A DNA stretch of 64,000 nt, taken from positions 248,001 through 312,000 of the forward strand of contig NZ_LTBL01000001.1 in NCBI RefSeq assembly GCF_018687785.1, read 5' to 3'. This document shows positions 54,262 through 63,154 of this stretch, in pieces. The number at the start of each line of letters is the position of its first letter. Position 1 is the first letter of the stretch. Origin of the DNA: Methanovulcanius yangii. Its GTDB lineage: Archaea; Halobacteriota; Methanomicrobia; Methanomicrobiales; Methanomicrobiaceae. A model generated the notes under the pieces. It had not been told where the DNA came from and did not search any database. It worked only from the letters and a program-made list of their open reading frames with translations. Both the position numbers and the translations under genes were made by a program.

Positions 54262-54271
54262 CTATATAAAA
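54262..54271 (+). promoter_or_regulatory. Strong isolated TATA box
   Basis: CTATATAAAA is a near-perfect archaeal TATA box. Transcription would start near 54293, but no credible gene begins within 150 bp: the first ATG (54301) ends after seven codons. A hairpin GCGGC-GGAAAG-GCCGC follows at 54342-54357. A small untranslated RNA is possible. Confidence 0.4.
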
Positions 54272-54573
54272 GACCTCCATAGTTTCATTTTAACGGCTTT
54301 CATGGAATGTCTGGACTTCTGACCCTTTATCCAAAAAAGATGCGGCGGAAAGGCCGCTATATCGATCGTTGAAAGGGAAGGTTTCCTCTAGGACAGGCGG
54401 GAAGTAGTTCAGTTTCACGCCGCATATGGCATATGGTAGTATACTTTCATTCTCTCGGTTTAGGGTGGATAAGAAGCAGATTTTAAGTGGAAATGGAAAA
54501 TTCCGCTGTGATACCTGCATTATTTACTCGTGGTTCTGCGGGCATCCGACCGGTTCCGGGGATCCTGAAATTG

Positions 54574-54587
54574 CCCGGTTTACCGGG
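54574..54587. repeat. Perfect 6-bp inverted repeat CCCGGT-TT-ACCGGG
   Basis: The repeat has arms CCCGGT and ACCGGG with a 2-base spacer. A related sequence, ACCGGTTCCGGGGAT, lies about 24 bp upstream at 54549-54563, so the two are imperfect direct repeats. They could be operator sites before the Xer gene or decayed mobile-element ends. Confidence 0.35.
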
Positions 54588-54726
54588 AATTCAATGGTCC
54601 GGATGAATAAGCATTCAGGCCATTTGTGGGATTTTTTCGGGAGTCCGGTCGTATTGGTGCGGACAAATCGTACCGTGACTTTTGAATTTTTGAATGTGTA
54701 TCGCCCCTGGTGGTGTGGTGATTTTT

Positions 54727-54754
54727 TTTGCGCAGAATAGAGATTCTGCGCAAA
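54727..54754. repeat. Perfect 28-bp palindrome, candidate dif-like or Xer-binding site
   Basis: The arms TTTGCGCAGAAT (54727-54738) and ATTCTGCGCAAA (54743-54754) are perfect reverse complements around AGAG. Read as 11 + 6 + 11 bp it has exactly the size of a Xer dif site, and TTTGCGCAGAA agrees at 8 of 11 positions with the XerC arm of Escherichia coli dif (GGTGCGCATAA, from memory). It ends 18 bp before the start codon of a Xer-type recombinase. It could instead be an operator for that gene. A T-run precedes it rather than follows it on the plus strand, so it is not a normal terminator. Confidence 0.5.
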
Positions 54755-54772
54755 GGGTTTATACGGTGAGCA

Positions 54773-55705
54773 ATGAAAAAAATAAGCATGGAGGGCGATT
54801 ATTTCTCAGAGTGGCTTCCGCGCTTCTCTCATCACCTGAAAATGAGAAATTATTCGCCCCGTACAATCGCGAGTTATGAGCGGGTTATCAGGAAATTCGG
54901 CTATTATCTTTGGATTCGTCGGAACAAGGGTCCGGAGAAACTCGTCATATACTGGAAGGACCTTGCCCATGCAAGGATGGATACGGAAGTGGACGCAACA
55001 GCGATTCAGATTGATGATTTCCTGGGATTTATGACTTCTATCAGGGATTACAAGGCCACAACGCTGCATCGGATCATTTCGTCACTCTCTTCATTTTACC
55101 GGTATCTCTATGCTCAGGGAGTGATCGAGGCAAACCCCCTTGCTGCGGTGGACCGGCCGAGAATCAAAGAGAAGGAGATCAAATATCTCAAGCATAATCA
55201 GGTGATGAGGCTTATTGAATCGATTCCTGAGGATAATTCGCGGGATAGGTTGATAATCAGGCTTATTTATGCCACTGGTGTCCGTGTCTCGGAATTGTGT
55301 TCCATGGACATTGGAGATATTGATTTCGAAGATAATACAATCCGTGTACGGGGAAAAGGGGGTAAAATTCGGGTTGTTTTTGTTGATGAGGATACTTTGG
55401 AGGAAATCGACAATTTCTCGGCAGGCCGGATTGCCGGTCCGCTTTTTGTCGGACAATTGGGTCATGCGATTTCCCCGCGGACTGTGCAGCATATCTTTAA
55501 AAAATGGGCTCCTGAAGGAATTACGCCTCATAAAATCCGTCATTCCTATGCAAGTGAATTATACAAGCGATCGAAAAATCTCCGTGTCGTCCAGGAGAAC
55601 CTCGGACATTCCTCCATACAGACCACTGAGATTTATCTCCATACTGATGTGGATGAACGTCGTGAAGTATACCGCAAACATTTCCCTCTTGGAAACGGGA
55701 AATAG
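54773..55705 (+). CDS. xerA: Xer-type tyrosine recombinase
   Basis: This 310-residue protein has an N-terminal core-binding SAM-like domain (FSHHLKMRNYSPRTIASYERVIRKF) and the full tyrosine-recombinase catalytic set: Arg171 (TGVRVSEL), Lys195 (GKGGKIRVV), His253 and Arg256 (HKIRHSYAS), His279 (LGHSSIQTT) and Tyr288 (EIYLHTD). The size and lack of extra domains fit XerA, which resolves chromosome dimers in archaea, better than a typical virus integrase. GGTGAGCA precedes the ATG; an in-frame ATG five codons on would be leaderless from the GTTTATAC element. The neighbourhood is gene-poor and AT-rich, so a mobile-element integrase is not excluded. Confidence 0.85.
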   Translation: MKKISMEGDYFSEWLPRFSHHLKMRNYSPRTIASYERVIRKFGYYLWIRRNKGPEKLVIYWKDLAHARMDTEVDATAIQIDDFLGFMTSIRDYKATTLHRIISSLSSFYRYLYAQGVIEANPLAAVDRPRIKEKEIKYLKHNQVMRLIESIPEDNSRDRLIIRLIYATGVRVSELCSMDIGDIDFEDNTIRVRGKGGKIRVVFVDEDTLEEIDNFSAGRIAGPLFVGQLGHAISPRTVQHIFKKWAPEGITPHKIRHSYASELYKRSKNLRVVQENLGHSSIQTTEIYLHTDVDERREVYRKHFPLGNGK

Positions 55706-56016
55706 CCAAAATTACTCTCTTTTTTTCTGATTGATACTGAAATGAGCTGATTTTCCTCAGATTGTTCGTAGATTTATTGCCTGTGGTATTTACCAATAAA
55801 CCGTATGATGCTATAAATGCGGGACGTTTTGCGGCATCTTTGCTGATTGATATATCTGTGCATGGAGGTGGACGAGGAGGATGGCTCTGAAAGCATCATA
55901 TGGTATATTGAATTCAGTGGATCTCAGTAGGGGGAGAAAATGAAGACGGGCTGGTAAAGGGATTTGGGCATAGCCTCCTCCTGAAAAATTGAGAAAAAGA
56001 AGGGAATGAATCCGTT
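55706..56016. other. Gene-free stretch downstream of xerA
   Basis: These 311 bases separate the Xer gene from the converging nspC gene. Apart from the T-tract near 55717 I see only very short open frames (about 20 codons near 55860-55945, one behind a GAGGAGG) and A/G-rich sequence near the nspC end. No motif or RNA gene is recognisable. Confidence 0.6.
55717..55728 (+). terminator. T-tract terminator of xerA
   Basis: CTCTTTTTTTCTG follows the xerA stop by about a dozen bases. A run of seven thymines within a pyrimidine-rich context is typical of archaeal termination. No strong hairpin is needed or seen. Confidence 0.5.
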
Positions 56017-57189
56017 TCAGTTCAGGCGGTTCACGAAATCCTCATACCCGAATTTTCTCAGGGTAATGAGTTCTCCCTCGGAGCAGTTCCAAGTCGCGAT
56101 GGAAGGGAGAGGGACACCGTTGAAGATGGTGTTTTTCACCATCGTATAATGAGCCATATCGGTAAAGACGATGTGATCTCCCGGTTTCAGGGGGGAATCA
56201 AATGAGTATTCGCCGATGTCGTCACCCGAGAGGCATGTGGGTCCGCCCAGACGGTATGTATACTTTTTTTCTCCCGGCAAGCCGGCTCCGATAATCTCCG
56301 GCCTGTAGGGCATCTCAAGTATATCGGGCATATGTGCGACTGCCGAGGCATCGATGATCGCAATCATGCCATTGTTCTCGACGATATCGATGACCTCAGA
56401 TACCATCCATCCGGCATTCAGTGCACATGCCTCGCCGGGTTCGAGATACACCTCGACTCCCCATTCCTCCCTAAATTCACGGACGAGGCGGATAAGAAGG
56501 TCAGTGTCATAATCTTCGCGGGTGATATGGTGGCCGCCGCCAAAGTTCACCCACTTCATATCACCTAACCAGGGGCCGAAACGGGCGGTGAAAGCGTCGA
56601 GAGTTCTTTCAAGTGCATCCGCACCGCTTTCGCAGAGACTGTGAAAATGCAGCCCTTCAAGGCCGGTCATATCCGCCCCCTCCAGTTCTTTCAACAGTAT
56701 GCCGAATCGTGATCCGGGTTTACAGGGATTATATATTTCTGTAGTTACCTCGCTATGCTCCGGATTTACCCTGAGTCCGCATGATACTTCACTCCCGGAG
56801 GAAAGAATCATGTCGCGGTGGCGATCCCATTGTGAAAGCGAATTGAATGACAAATGGCTGCAGTATTTCAGATACTCCTCCATTTCGCTTTCCTTGAAAG
56901 CCGGGGAGAATGCATGCACTTCTCCTTTGAAGGTTTCATATCCGAGACGTGCCTCGTTGAGGGATGCACAGCAGGTGCCTGCATACTGTTCTTCAATCTC
57001 GTCAAAGACCTTCCATGCGGCGAAGGCTTTCAGGGCAAGAAGGATCTTTCCCCCGCTTTCCCTGGCGACCATACCCATAATGTCGGCGTTTCTTCGCAGG
57101 GCTTCACAATCGAGAAGATAGCAGGGGGTTTCAACCCGGCTGAAGTCCGGGAGGCGTGAAGGCTCGGTGTTATGACCCCGCCCTCTCAC
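56017..57189 (-). CDS. nspC: Carboxynorspermidine/carboxyspermidine decarboxylase
   Basis: This PLP-dependent decarboxylase of the alanine-racemase fold converts carboxyspermidine to spermidine (or the nor forms). The product of about 390 residues has ETPCYLLDCEALRRNADI, ILLALKAFAAWKVF with the PLP lysine, GLEGLHFHSLCESGADAL, WVNFGGGHHITREDYD, VEVYLEPGEACALNAG and GGPTCLSGDDIGEY with the catalytic cysteine region. I choose the GTG at 57189, which overlaps the upstream gene's stop (GTGA) and lies 7 bases after GGGGGG. It is coupled to the dehydrogenase, so the pair makes polyamine from aspartate semialdehyde and a diamine. Confidence 0.9.
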   Translation of the reverse strand: MRGRGHNTEPSRLPDFSRVETPCYLLDCEALRRNADIMGMVARESGGKILLALKAFAAWKVFDEIEEQYAGTCCASLNEARLGYETFKGEVHAFSPAFKESEMEEYLKYCSHLSFNSLSQWDRHRDMILSSGSEVSCGLRVNPEHSEVTTEIYNPCKPGSRFGILLKELEGADMTGLEGLHFHSLCESGADALERTLDAFTARFGPWLGDMKWVNFGGGHHITREDYDTDLLIRLVREFREEWGVEVYLEPGEACALNAGWMVSEVIDIVENNGMIAIIDASAVAHMPDILEMPYRPEIIGAGLPGEKKYTYRLGGPTCLSGDDIGEYSFDSPLKPGDHIVFTDMAHYTMVKNTIFNGVPLPSIATWNCSEGELITLRKFGYEDFVNRLN

Positions 57190-58400
57190 GGGCATACCCC
57201 CCTGCATGTTGCATCCACATCACTGAGCTTCCACGGCAGTCCGCGCTTTGCCACCTCCTCCAGGAATGGGCGTGTGTCAAACTCCTCAACATTCCAGACT
57301 CCGGGGCGCTCCCAGATTCCGTTGAGATACAGGGCGGCACCCGTTGCTGCGGGAACACCGGTGGTATAGGAGACCGCCTGTGCGCCGACTTCCGCATGCG
57401 CCTTGGCATGTTCACAGACATTATAGATCATCCTGCGGCGGATCTCGCCATCCGCTTCTCCTTCGAAGATGCATCCAATTGATGTTTTTCCGCTGTACCC
57501 TTCCGAGAGGGATCCGGGATCTGGAAGGATTGCTTTGAGGAACCGGAGGGGGACAATCTCATGTCCTTCAAAGCTCACCGGTTCGATGCCGGTCATCCCA
57601 ACATTCTGGAGGACCCTCAGATGAGTGAGATATTCGTCGCTGAATGTCATCCAGAACCGGATCCTTTCAAGTCCCGGGATATTATTGACAAGGGATTCCT
57701 CTTCTTCGTGATAAAGCAAATACGCTGTGCGTACGCCAACTTCTGGAAAATCGATTGAACGGGCAATTTCCATTGGCTCAGTCTCAATCCACTGCCCCTT
57801 TTCCCAGTATTTTCCTTTACTGGTGACTTCTCTGATATTGATCTCCGGATTGAAATTTGTGGCAAATGGAAGTCCGTGATCACCATCATTACAGTCAACG
57901 ATGTCGATGGTATGAATCCGATCAAAGAGCATGTCGCGCGCATATGCGCAATAGGCATTGGTAACCCCCGGATCAAAACCACACCCCAGTATTGCCGTGA
58001 TTCCTTCCCGTTCGAATTGCTCCCGGTAGGCCCATTGCCAGCTATATTCAAATTTTGCCTCCTCCGGAGGCTCATAATTTGCAGTGTCAAGGTAGGCTGT
58101 ACCGGTTGCAAGGCAGGCATCCATAATAGAAAGATCCTGATACGGAAGGGCGACATTGATGACGATGTCAGCCTCTGTTTCGCGAATTAGAAAAGCTACT
58201 TCTGAATCATCGTTGGCGTCAACCTGTGCCGTTGCGACATCAACGCCTGTTCGTGACTTCACTGAAGCTGCGATGGTATCGCATTTCTTTCTCGTTCTGC
58301 TTGCAATCGTAATTTCTTCAAATGTTTCCGGATCCTGGGCGCATTTATGTACAACGACATTGCCCACCCCTCCGGCACCTATGATAAGCACATTGCTCAT
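57186..58400 (-). CDS. Carboxynorspermidine/carboxyspermidine dehydrogenase
   Basis: The enzyme reductively condenses aspartate semialdehyde with putrescine or diaminopropane. The 404-residue protein belongs to the saccharopine-dehydrogenase family. It starts with the NAD(P) fold (VLIIGAGGVGNVVVHKCAQD), followed by TIASRTRKKCDTIAA, DIVINVALPYQDLSIMDACL, DTANYEPPEEAKFEYSWQW and LGCGFDPGVTNAYCAYA, which are typical of this subgroup rather than of lysine-pathway enzymes. It precedes nspC with a 4-bp overlap. This route is best known from bacteria, so transfer into this lineage is possible. Confidence 0.9.
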   Translation of the reverse strand: MSNVLIIGAGGVGNVVVHKCAQDPETFEEITIASRTRKKCDTIAASVKSRTGVDVATAQVDANDDSEVAFLIRETEADIVINVALPYQDLSIMDACLATGTAYLDTANYEPPEEAKFEYSWQWAYREQFEREGITAILGCGFDPGVTNAYCAYARDMLFDRIHTIDIVDCNDGDHGLPFATNFNPEINIREVTSKGKYWEKGQWIETEPMEIARSIDFPEVGVRTAYLLYHEEEESLVNNIPGLERIRFWMTFSDEYLTHLRVLQNVGMTGIEPVSFEGHEIVPLRFLKAILPDPGSLSEGYSGKTSIGCIFEGEADGEIRRRMIYNVCEHAKAHAEVGAQAVSYTTGVPAATGAALYLNGIWERPGVWNVEEFDTRPFLEEVAKRGLPWKLSDVDATCRGVCP

Positions 58401-58677
58401 GGCACTCTCCTTTTGAGTTTTTTACGCTTTGGATTGTTGTGGTACTGTGTGACCTGAAGGCCATCAGACATCGCCTCGTCAATAGCTCACACTCTTATTT
58501 GTTATTAGTAATTGCCGTAAAAGGTAAAAAGTGAGTCTATTGGATGCGACTATTGCCTCATTGTTCAATGAGGAAAGATACCAATTGCGCGGGGACCCAT
58601 TCTGTTTCAAATTCAGGGTAGCGGGGGCATTCAACAACACTCAATACGCAACAAACCGAACATATCAATGACGCAAG

Positions 58678-61296
58678 ATGAGTAAGGGACCAACTCCTGC
58701 GATGCGGCAGTTTTACGACATGAAGGCACAATACCCCGGCTGCGTTCTCTTCTTCCAGATGGGTGATTTTTATGAAACATTCGGGGAAGATGCGGAACTT
58801 GTCGCGCGTGAACTGGATATCACTCTGACCTCACGCGGAAGGACGATGGAAGGTGAGCGAATGCCACTTGCAGGCGTCCCCATTCATGCGGGTGAGGCAT
58901 ATATTGCCCGCCTTGTCAAGAAGGGATACCGCGTTGCAGTCTGTGATCAGGTAGAGGATCCGAAAAAGGCGAAAGGGGTAGTAAAACGTGATGTTGTCCG
59001 TGTGATCACCCCCGGTACTGTTATCGATTCTGCAATGCTGCATACCGCCGGACAGAGCTACCTGATGGGCCTGTCTGTGTCTAAAAAAGGAAAGCGCTTG
59101 GGGCTTGCGTTTCTTGATATTACGACGGGTGAATTTTTCATCACATCCTGCAGGAGTGAGGATGCCGCAGATCTCACTTCTGCTGTTGACAGGCATATGC
59201 CCTCTGAGTGCGTTGTTCCCGAGGATTCACCCGGCTGGATACCACGAATACTCAAAGAGCGCGGGGTTGTCGTCACGTCATATGATCCGTACCATTTCAC
59301 CCGCGATGCATCGATAAATCTCCTCTGCAGCCAGTTTTCTGTTGCGTCCCTGGAGGGGTTTGGATGCGCAGGGATGGAGGAGGGAGTGTGTGCTGCCGGA
59401 GGCTGTCTGGCCTATGCGAAGGAAACACAGAAATCCGAACTGTCGCATATCCGTACGATCTCGGCGATGGTTCCGTCCGGCACAATGGTGCTTGATTCCA
59501 TAACTCTTCGGAATCTGGAACTTGTCCGGGGAATACGTGAGGGAAGCGATTCAACGCTTCTCGCTGTTCTTGACCGTACACGGACGGCGATGGGAGGCCG
59601 ACAGTTACGCTCGGATATCATTGCGCCTCTCATCGACAAGGCCGGGATTGAGGAGAGGCTGGATGCGCTTGAATATCTCTTCAATGAACCTATGCAGCGG
59701 ACATCCCTGAGAGAAAGTCTCCATCGCTTTTCCGATATCGAGCGAATTGCCGGGCGGATATCATATGGGAATGCAGGTCCGCGGGATCTGGTGACGCTGC
59801 GGGATTCACTTGTGCGTATCCCTGTAATTCGCGGCGCCTGTATTCCACGCGGTGACACCCCCCTCCCGGATGCGCTGGCATCCTGCATCGAGGGCATGAG
59901 CACCCATGACACGATTGTATCGCTCATTGCCTCTGCTCTTACGGATGAGCCCCCCGTACTGGTGAAAACAGGAGGGGTGATCCGTGACGGATATGACCCC
60001 CGCCTCGATGAACTCCGGAGTATTTCCCATTCCGGAAAAGACTGGATTGCTGGGTTCCAGCAGGAAGAAAGGGAGAGAACCGGGATAAAATCCCTGAAAA
60101 TTGCATATAACAAGGTATTTGGGTATTATATCGAGGTGACGAAGGCAAATCTCCATCTAGTTCCTCCGGACTACATCCGAAAACAGACGATGTCCAATGG
60201 CGAGAGGTATACGCTTCCTGTCCTGCAGGAGATGGAGGCGAAGATCTCAAATGCGGAAGAACATCTCACGGCAATGGAGGCAGAAATTTTCAGTGAGATC
60301 ATCACCGCCCTGAATGAACATGTATCTGCACTTCAGGAAACGGCACGAAATATCGGCCGTATCGATGTTTTTGCCTCACTTGCAGAAGTTGCCGCACTCT
60401 ATGGATATGTGCGGCCGATTATCGAGGACTCGGGGCGCCTTCTTATTTCCGACGGGCGCCATCCGGTAGTCGAGCGGAGTCTTGAGTCGGGTTTTGTCCC
60501 AAATGATGCGGAACTTGATACCGGGGGAACACAGATTCTCATCATCACCGGGGCCAATATGGCAGGGAAGTCCACCTATATGCGTGAGGTGGCTCTCATC
60601 TGTATCATGGCCCAGATGGGGTGTTTCGTTCCCGCTGATCAGGCAGTGATCGGGATCACGGATCGCATTTTCACACGGGTGGGCGCCTTTGATGATCTTG
60701 CCAGTGGTCAGTCCACATTCATGGTGGAGATGATCGAGCTCGCAAATATCCTCAATAATGTGACTGACCGGAGTCTCGTTATCCTTGACGAAATCGGGCG
60801 GGGCACTTCGACACTGGACGGGTATTCCATCGCACGTGCCGTTCTCGAGTATCTTCATGGCAGGGGGAAATCCGGGCCGAGAACTCTCTTTGCCACACAT
60901 TTCCATGAGATTGTTGAGGTTGAGAGTGATCTAAAACGGGCGAAAAATTATCATTTTGCGGTGAGGGAAACCGGCAGTGATGTGATCTTTCTTCGCAAGC
61001 TTATCCCGGGCGCAACAGACCGCAGTTATGGTATCCACGTTGCGCGCCTTGCAGGCGTCCCAAAACCGGTCTCTGCACGGGCCGAGGACATTCTATCTAT
61101 CGAACGGACACGGGTCATGTCAACTGAAAGGGGGAAAACGCCCCGCTATACCCAGATGCTTCTCATCGATGCGCCGGGAGGGGTGAAAGAGACCACCGAC
61201 CCCGTGCTCATTGAGCTTCGGAACCTGGATCCGGACTCAATGACGCCCCGGGAAGCACTTGCAAAGCTATACGAACTTCAGAAAAAAGCACAGTAG
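58678..61296 (+). CDS. mutS: DNA mismatch repair protein MutS
   Basis: MutS recognises mismatches and signals through MutL. The 872-residue protein is full length: mismatch-binding Phe31-x-Glu33 (QMGDFYETF) in domain I, VCDQVEDPKKAKGVVKRDVVRVITPGTV, core and lever helices, then the ATPase with Walker A GANMAGKSTYMRE (about residue 625), DDLASGQSTFMVEM, Walker B VILDEIGRGTSTLDG and FATHFHEI. The C-terminal PREALAKLYELQ dimerisation tail is present. It lies 13 bp before mutL. In archaea MutS-MutL is limited to a few mesophilic groups and is thought to come from bacteria. Confidence 0.97.
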   Translation: MSKGPTPAMRQFYDMKAQYPGCVLFFQMGDFYETFGEDAELVARELDITLTSRGRTMEGERMPLAGVPIHAGEAYIARLVKKGYRVAVCDQVEDPKKAKGVVKRDVVRVITPGTVIDSAMLHTAGQSYLMGLSVSKKGKRLGLAFLDITTGEFFITSCRSEDAADLTSAVDRHMPSECVVPEDSPGWIPRILKERGVVVTSYDPYHFTRDASINLLCSQFSVASLEGFGCAGMEEGVCAAGGCLAYAKETQKSELSHIRTISAMVPSGTMVLDSITLRNLELVRGIREGSDSTLLAVLDRTRTAMGGRQLRSDIIAPLIDKAGIEERLDALEYLFNEPMQRTSLRESLHRFSDIERIAGRISYGNAGPRDLVTLRDSLVRIPVIRGACIPRGDTPLPDALASCIEGMSTHDTIVSLIASALTDEPPVLVKTGGVIRDGYDPRLDELRSISHSGKDWIAGFQQEERERTGIKSLKIAYNKVFGYYIEVTKANLHLVPPDYIRKQTMSNGERYTLPVLQEMEAKISNAEEHLTAMEAEIFSEIITALNEHVSALQETARNIGRIDVFASLAEVAALYGYVRPIIEDSGRLLISDGRHPVVERSLESGFVPNDAELDTGGTQILIITGANMAGKSTYMREVALICIMAQMGCFVPADQAVIGITDRIFTRVGAFDDLASGQSTFMVEMIELANILNNVTDRSLVILDEIGRGTSTLDGYSIARAVLEYLHGRGKSGPRTLFATHFHEIVEVESDLKRAKNYHFAVRETGSDVIFLRKLIPGATDRSYGIHVARLAGVPKPVSARAEDILSIERTRVMSTERGKTPRYTQMLLIDAPGGVKETTDPVLIELRNLDPDSMTPREALAKLYELQKKAQ

Positions 61297-61309
61297 GGGG
61301 TTTTCGCGA

Positions 61310-63112
61310 ATGAAGAAATCAGTGCCACGGATCACGCTCCTTGATGATGATACGATAAACCAGATCGCTGCAGGTGAGGTCGTTGAACGACCCGCCTCGG
61401 TGGTCAAGGAGCTGATTGAAAACTCCCTCGATGCAGGTGCCTCATCGATCAGTATCGAACTCCTTTCTGATACGAAGGGGATAACGCGAATCAAAATCAT
61501 CGATGATGGTTGTGGCATCCCCCCGGAAGATGTTGAAAAGGCGTTCCTCAGGCACGCAACCTCTAAGGTCAGGTATGCTGAGGACCTGCATGTCGTAACA
61601 TCCATGGGGTTCAGGGGCGAGGCACTCGCAAGTATATCCGCCATCTCCAGGGTCCTGATGGTCACCCGCACCAGGGGCGCCGATACCGCGACAACCATGG
61701 CCGTAAGCGGTGGTGAGGTGACGGGCTTCGGAGAAGTTGCCGCCCCCAGTGGAACGTCCGTCACCATAGAAGATCTGTTTTACAACACGCCTGCACGTCG
61801 TAAATTTCTGCGTTCCCGACAGACCGAACTGCTCCAGATCTATCTGGCCGTCGAGGCGGAGGCGCTTGCGCATCCGCATGTAGGATTTCTGCTGATGCAT
61901 AATGGCCAGGAACGTATACGGACGCAGGCAACCGAGAGGCTTATCGATACGGTCGGATTTCTCTTTGGGCATGAGCGGATACCCTCGCTTATCGGCATCT
62001 CTACGGGTTCGCCGTTCATGCGAATTGACGGATATGTCAGCCATCCCTCGGACTGCCGAACAAACAGGGCCGACACCTTCATCTCGATCAATCGTCGGCC
62101 GGTGGTATCAAAGACCATCGCGCGGGCGATACGGGCCGGGTATGGTACTCTGGTAGCAAAAGGGTCCTACCCGTCCGTCTTTCTGAACCTGACCATCGAC
62201 ACGGGACTGGTGGATGTCAACGTCCATCCCACCAAGCGTGAGGTACGCCTCTCCCGGGAACGTGAGATTCTGGAGGAGATCACCCGGGCGGTCTCCGAAA
62301 CTCTACACTCGACCGATATTCTGCGGAAAAGGACTAACAGGACTGAAGCTGAGATTGGTGAGAGGAACCTGATTTCTCCCCGTGTATCGGGCGTACGTGA
62401 AGAGACGCCGAAGAGCTATTCCGCTGGTGGTTCCGGTGTGCAGGCCGGTGGCCGTGTTCACCTGAAATTCTCAACGACAGACAAACAGCTGCGACTGACA
62501 GAGACGGTGTGCCTCGGAGATACACCCGGGCTCCTTCCCTCCCTGAGGGTAATTGGGCAGGTATGTGAACGGTACATTCTCGCCGGTTCGGTGGCTGATG
62601 ACGAACTATTCATTATCGATCAGCATGCCGCACATGAGCGAATCCTCTATGATCAGCTAAGTGCCGGGAGAGATGGTCGTCTCCAGCGCCAGGATTTGCT
62701 CGTCCCTCTGGTTGTATCCCTGAGACCGGCTGAACATGCCGCATTGAACGATGCCTCATCTGTTCTTGAGGATCAGGGTTTTGTCATTGAGGATTTTGGC
62801 GGTGGCAGCATCGCCGTGCGTTCAGTCCCCATGGTATTAGGAAAGAGGCTCGGGGCAGAAATAATTCGGGATATTGCCGGGGATCTCATTGCAGAAAAGT
62901 CCCTCTCTTCAGATGAGAGAAAGGAACAGATTACCTGTATGGTGGCCTGCCGGGGAGCGATTAAAGCCGGCACAACAATGAGCAATGAGCAGATGGAACG
63001 GCTACTGGATCAGCTCTCGCGGACCAGTGAACCCTATACCTGCCCGCACGGACGACCGGTTATCCTCTCATACACCATAAGCCAACTTGACCGCCTGTTC
63101 CACCGATCGTGA
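61310..63112 (+). CDS. mutL: DNA mismatch repair protein MutL with endonuclease motifs
   Basis: The 600-residue protein has the GHKL ATPase domain (NQIAAGEVVERPASVVKELIENSLDAGA, DDGCGIPPEDVEKAFLRHATSK, GFRGEALASISAI) and a C-terminal dimerisation/endonuclease domain. The metal-site motifs are DQHAAHERILYD, ACRGAIKAG, CPHGRPV and FHR. The first normally ends in Glu (DQHA-x2-E-x4-E) but here has Asp. The endonuclease is probably active, as in MutL proteins of organisms without MutH. The ATG at 61310 gives the standard N-terminus. Confidence 0.95.
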   Translation: MKKSVPRITLLDDDTINQIAAGEVVERPASVVKELIENSLDAGASSISIELLSDTKGITRIKIIDDGCGIPPEDVEKAFLRHATSKVRYAEDLHVVTSMGFRGEALASISAISRVLMVTRTRGADTATTMAVSGGEVTGFGEVAAPSGTSVTIEDLFYNTPARRKFLRSRQTELLQIYLAVEAEALAHPHVGFLLMHNGQERIRTQATERLIDTVGFLFGHERIPSLIGISTGSPFMRIDGYVSHPSDCRTNRADTFISINRRPVVSKTIARAIRAGYGTLVAKGSYPSVFLNLTIDTGLVDVNVHPTKREVRLSREREILEEITRAVSETLHSTDILRKRTNRTEAEIGERNLISPRVSGVREETPKSYSAGGSGVQAGGRVHLKFSTTDKQLRLTETVCLGDTPGLLPSLRVIGQVCERYILAGSVADDELFIIDQHAAHERILYDQLSAGRDGRLQRQDLLVPLVVSLRPAEHAALNDASSVLEDQGFVIEDFGGGSIAVRSVPMVLGKRLGAEIIRDIAGDLIAEKSLSSDERKEQITCMVACRGAIKAGTTMSNEQMERLLDQLSRTSEPYTCPHGRPVILSYTISQLDRLFHRS

Positions 63113-63154
63113 TTGTATTTTGCTCATCCGGCGAAGTTCGGGGAGACCCATCTC

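Larger units (their letters stand above)
53171..54772. other. 1.6-kb AT-rich region with almost no coding capacity
   Basis: This is the longest gene-free stretch of the window, between the DUF5806-like gene and the Xer recombinase, which face away from each other. It is clearly richer in A+T than the surrounding genes. Contents I can see are: a possible decayed gene at 53779-54045, an isolated TATA box at 54262-54271 followed by a small hairpin, an inverted repeat at 54574-54587, and the 28-bp palindrome at 54727-54754. No tRNA, rRNA or CRISPR repeat is evident. Confidence 0.7.

Noticed and set aside
54426-54740. 104-codon frame running up to the palindrome
   Set aside because: No motif, no start signal, and it covers the repeats near 54574; non-coding origin is more likely.
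55861-55950. Two 20-codon frames after xerA, one behind GAGGAGG
   Set aside because: The ribosome binding site touches the ATG with no spacing, and products this short cannot be supported.
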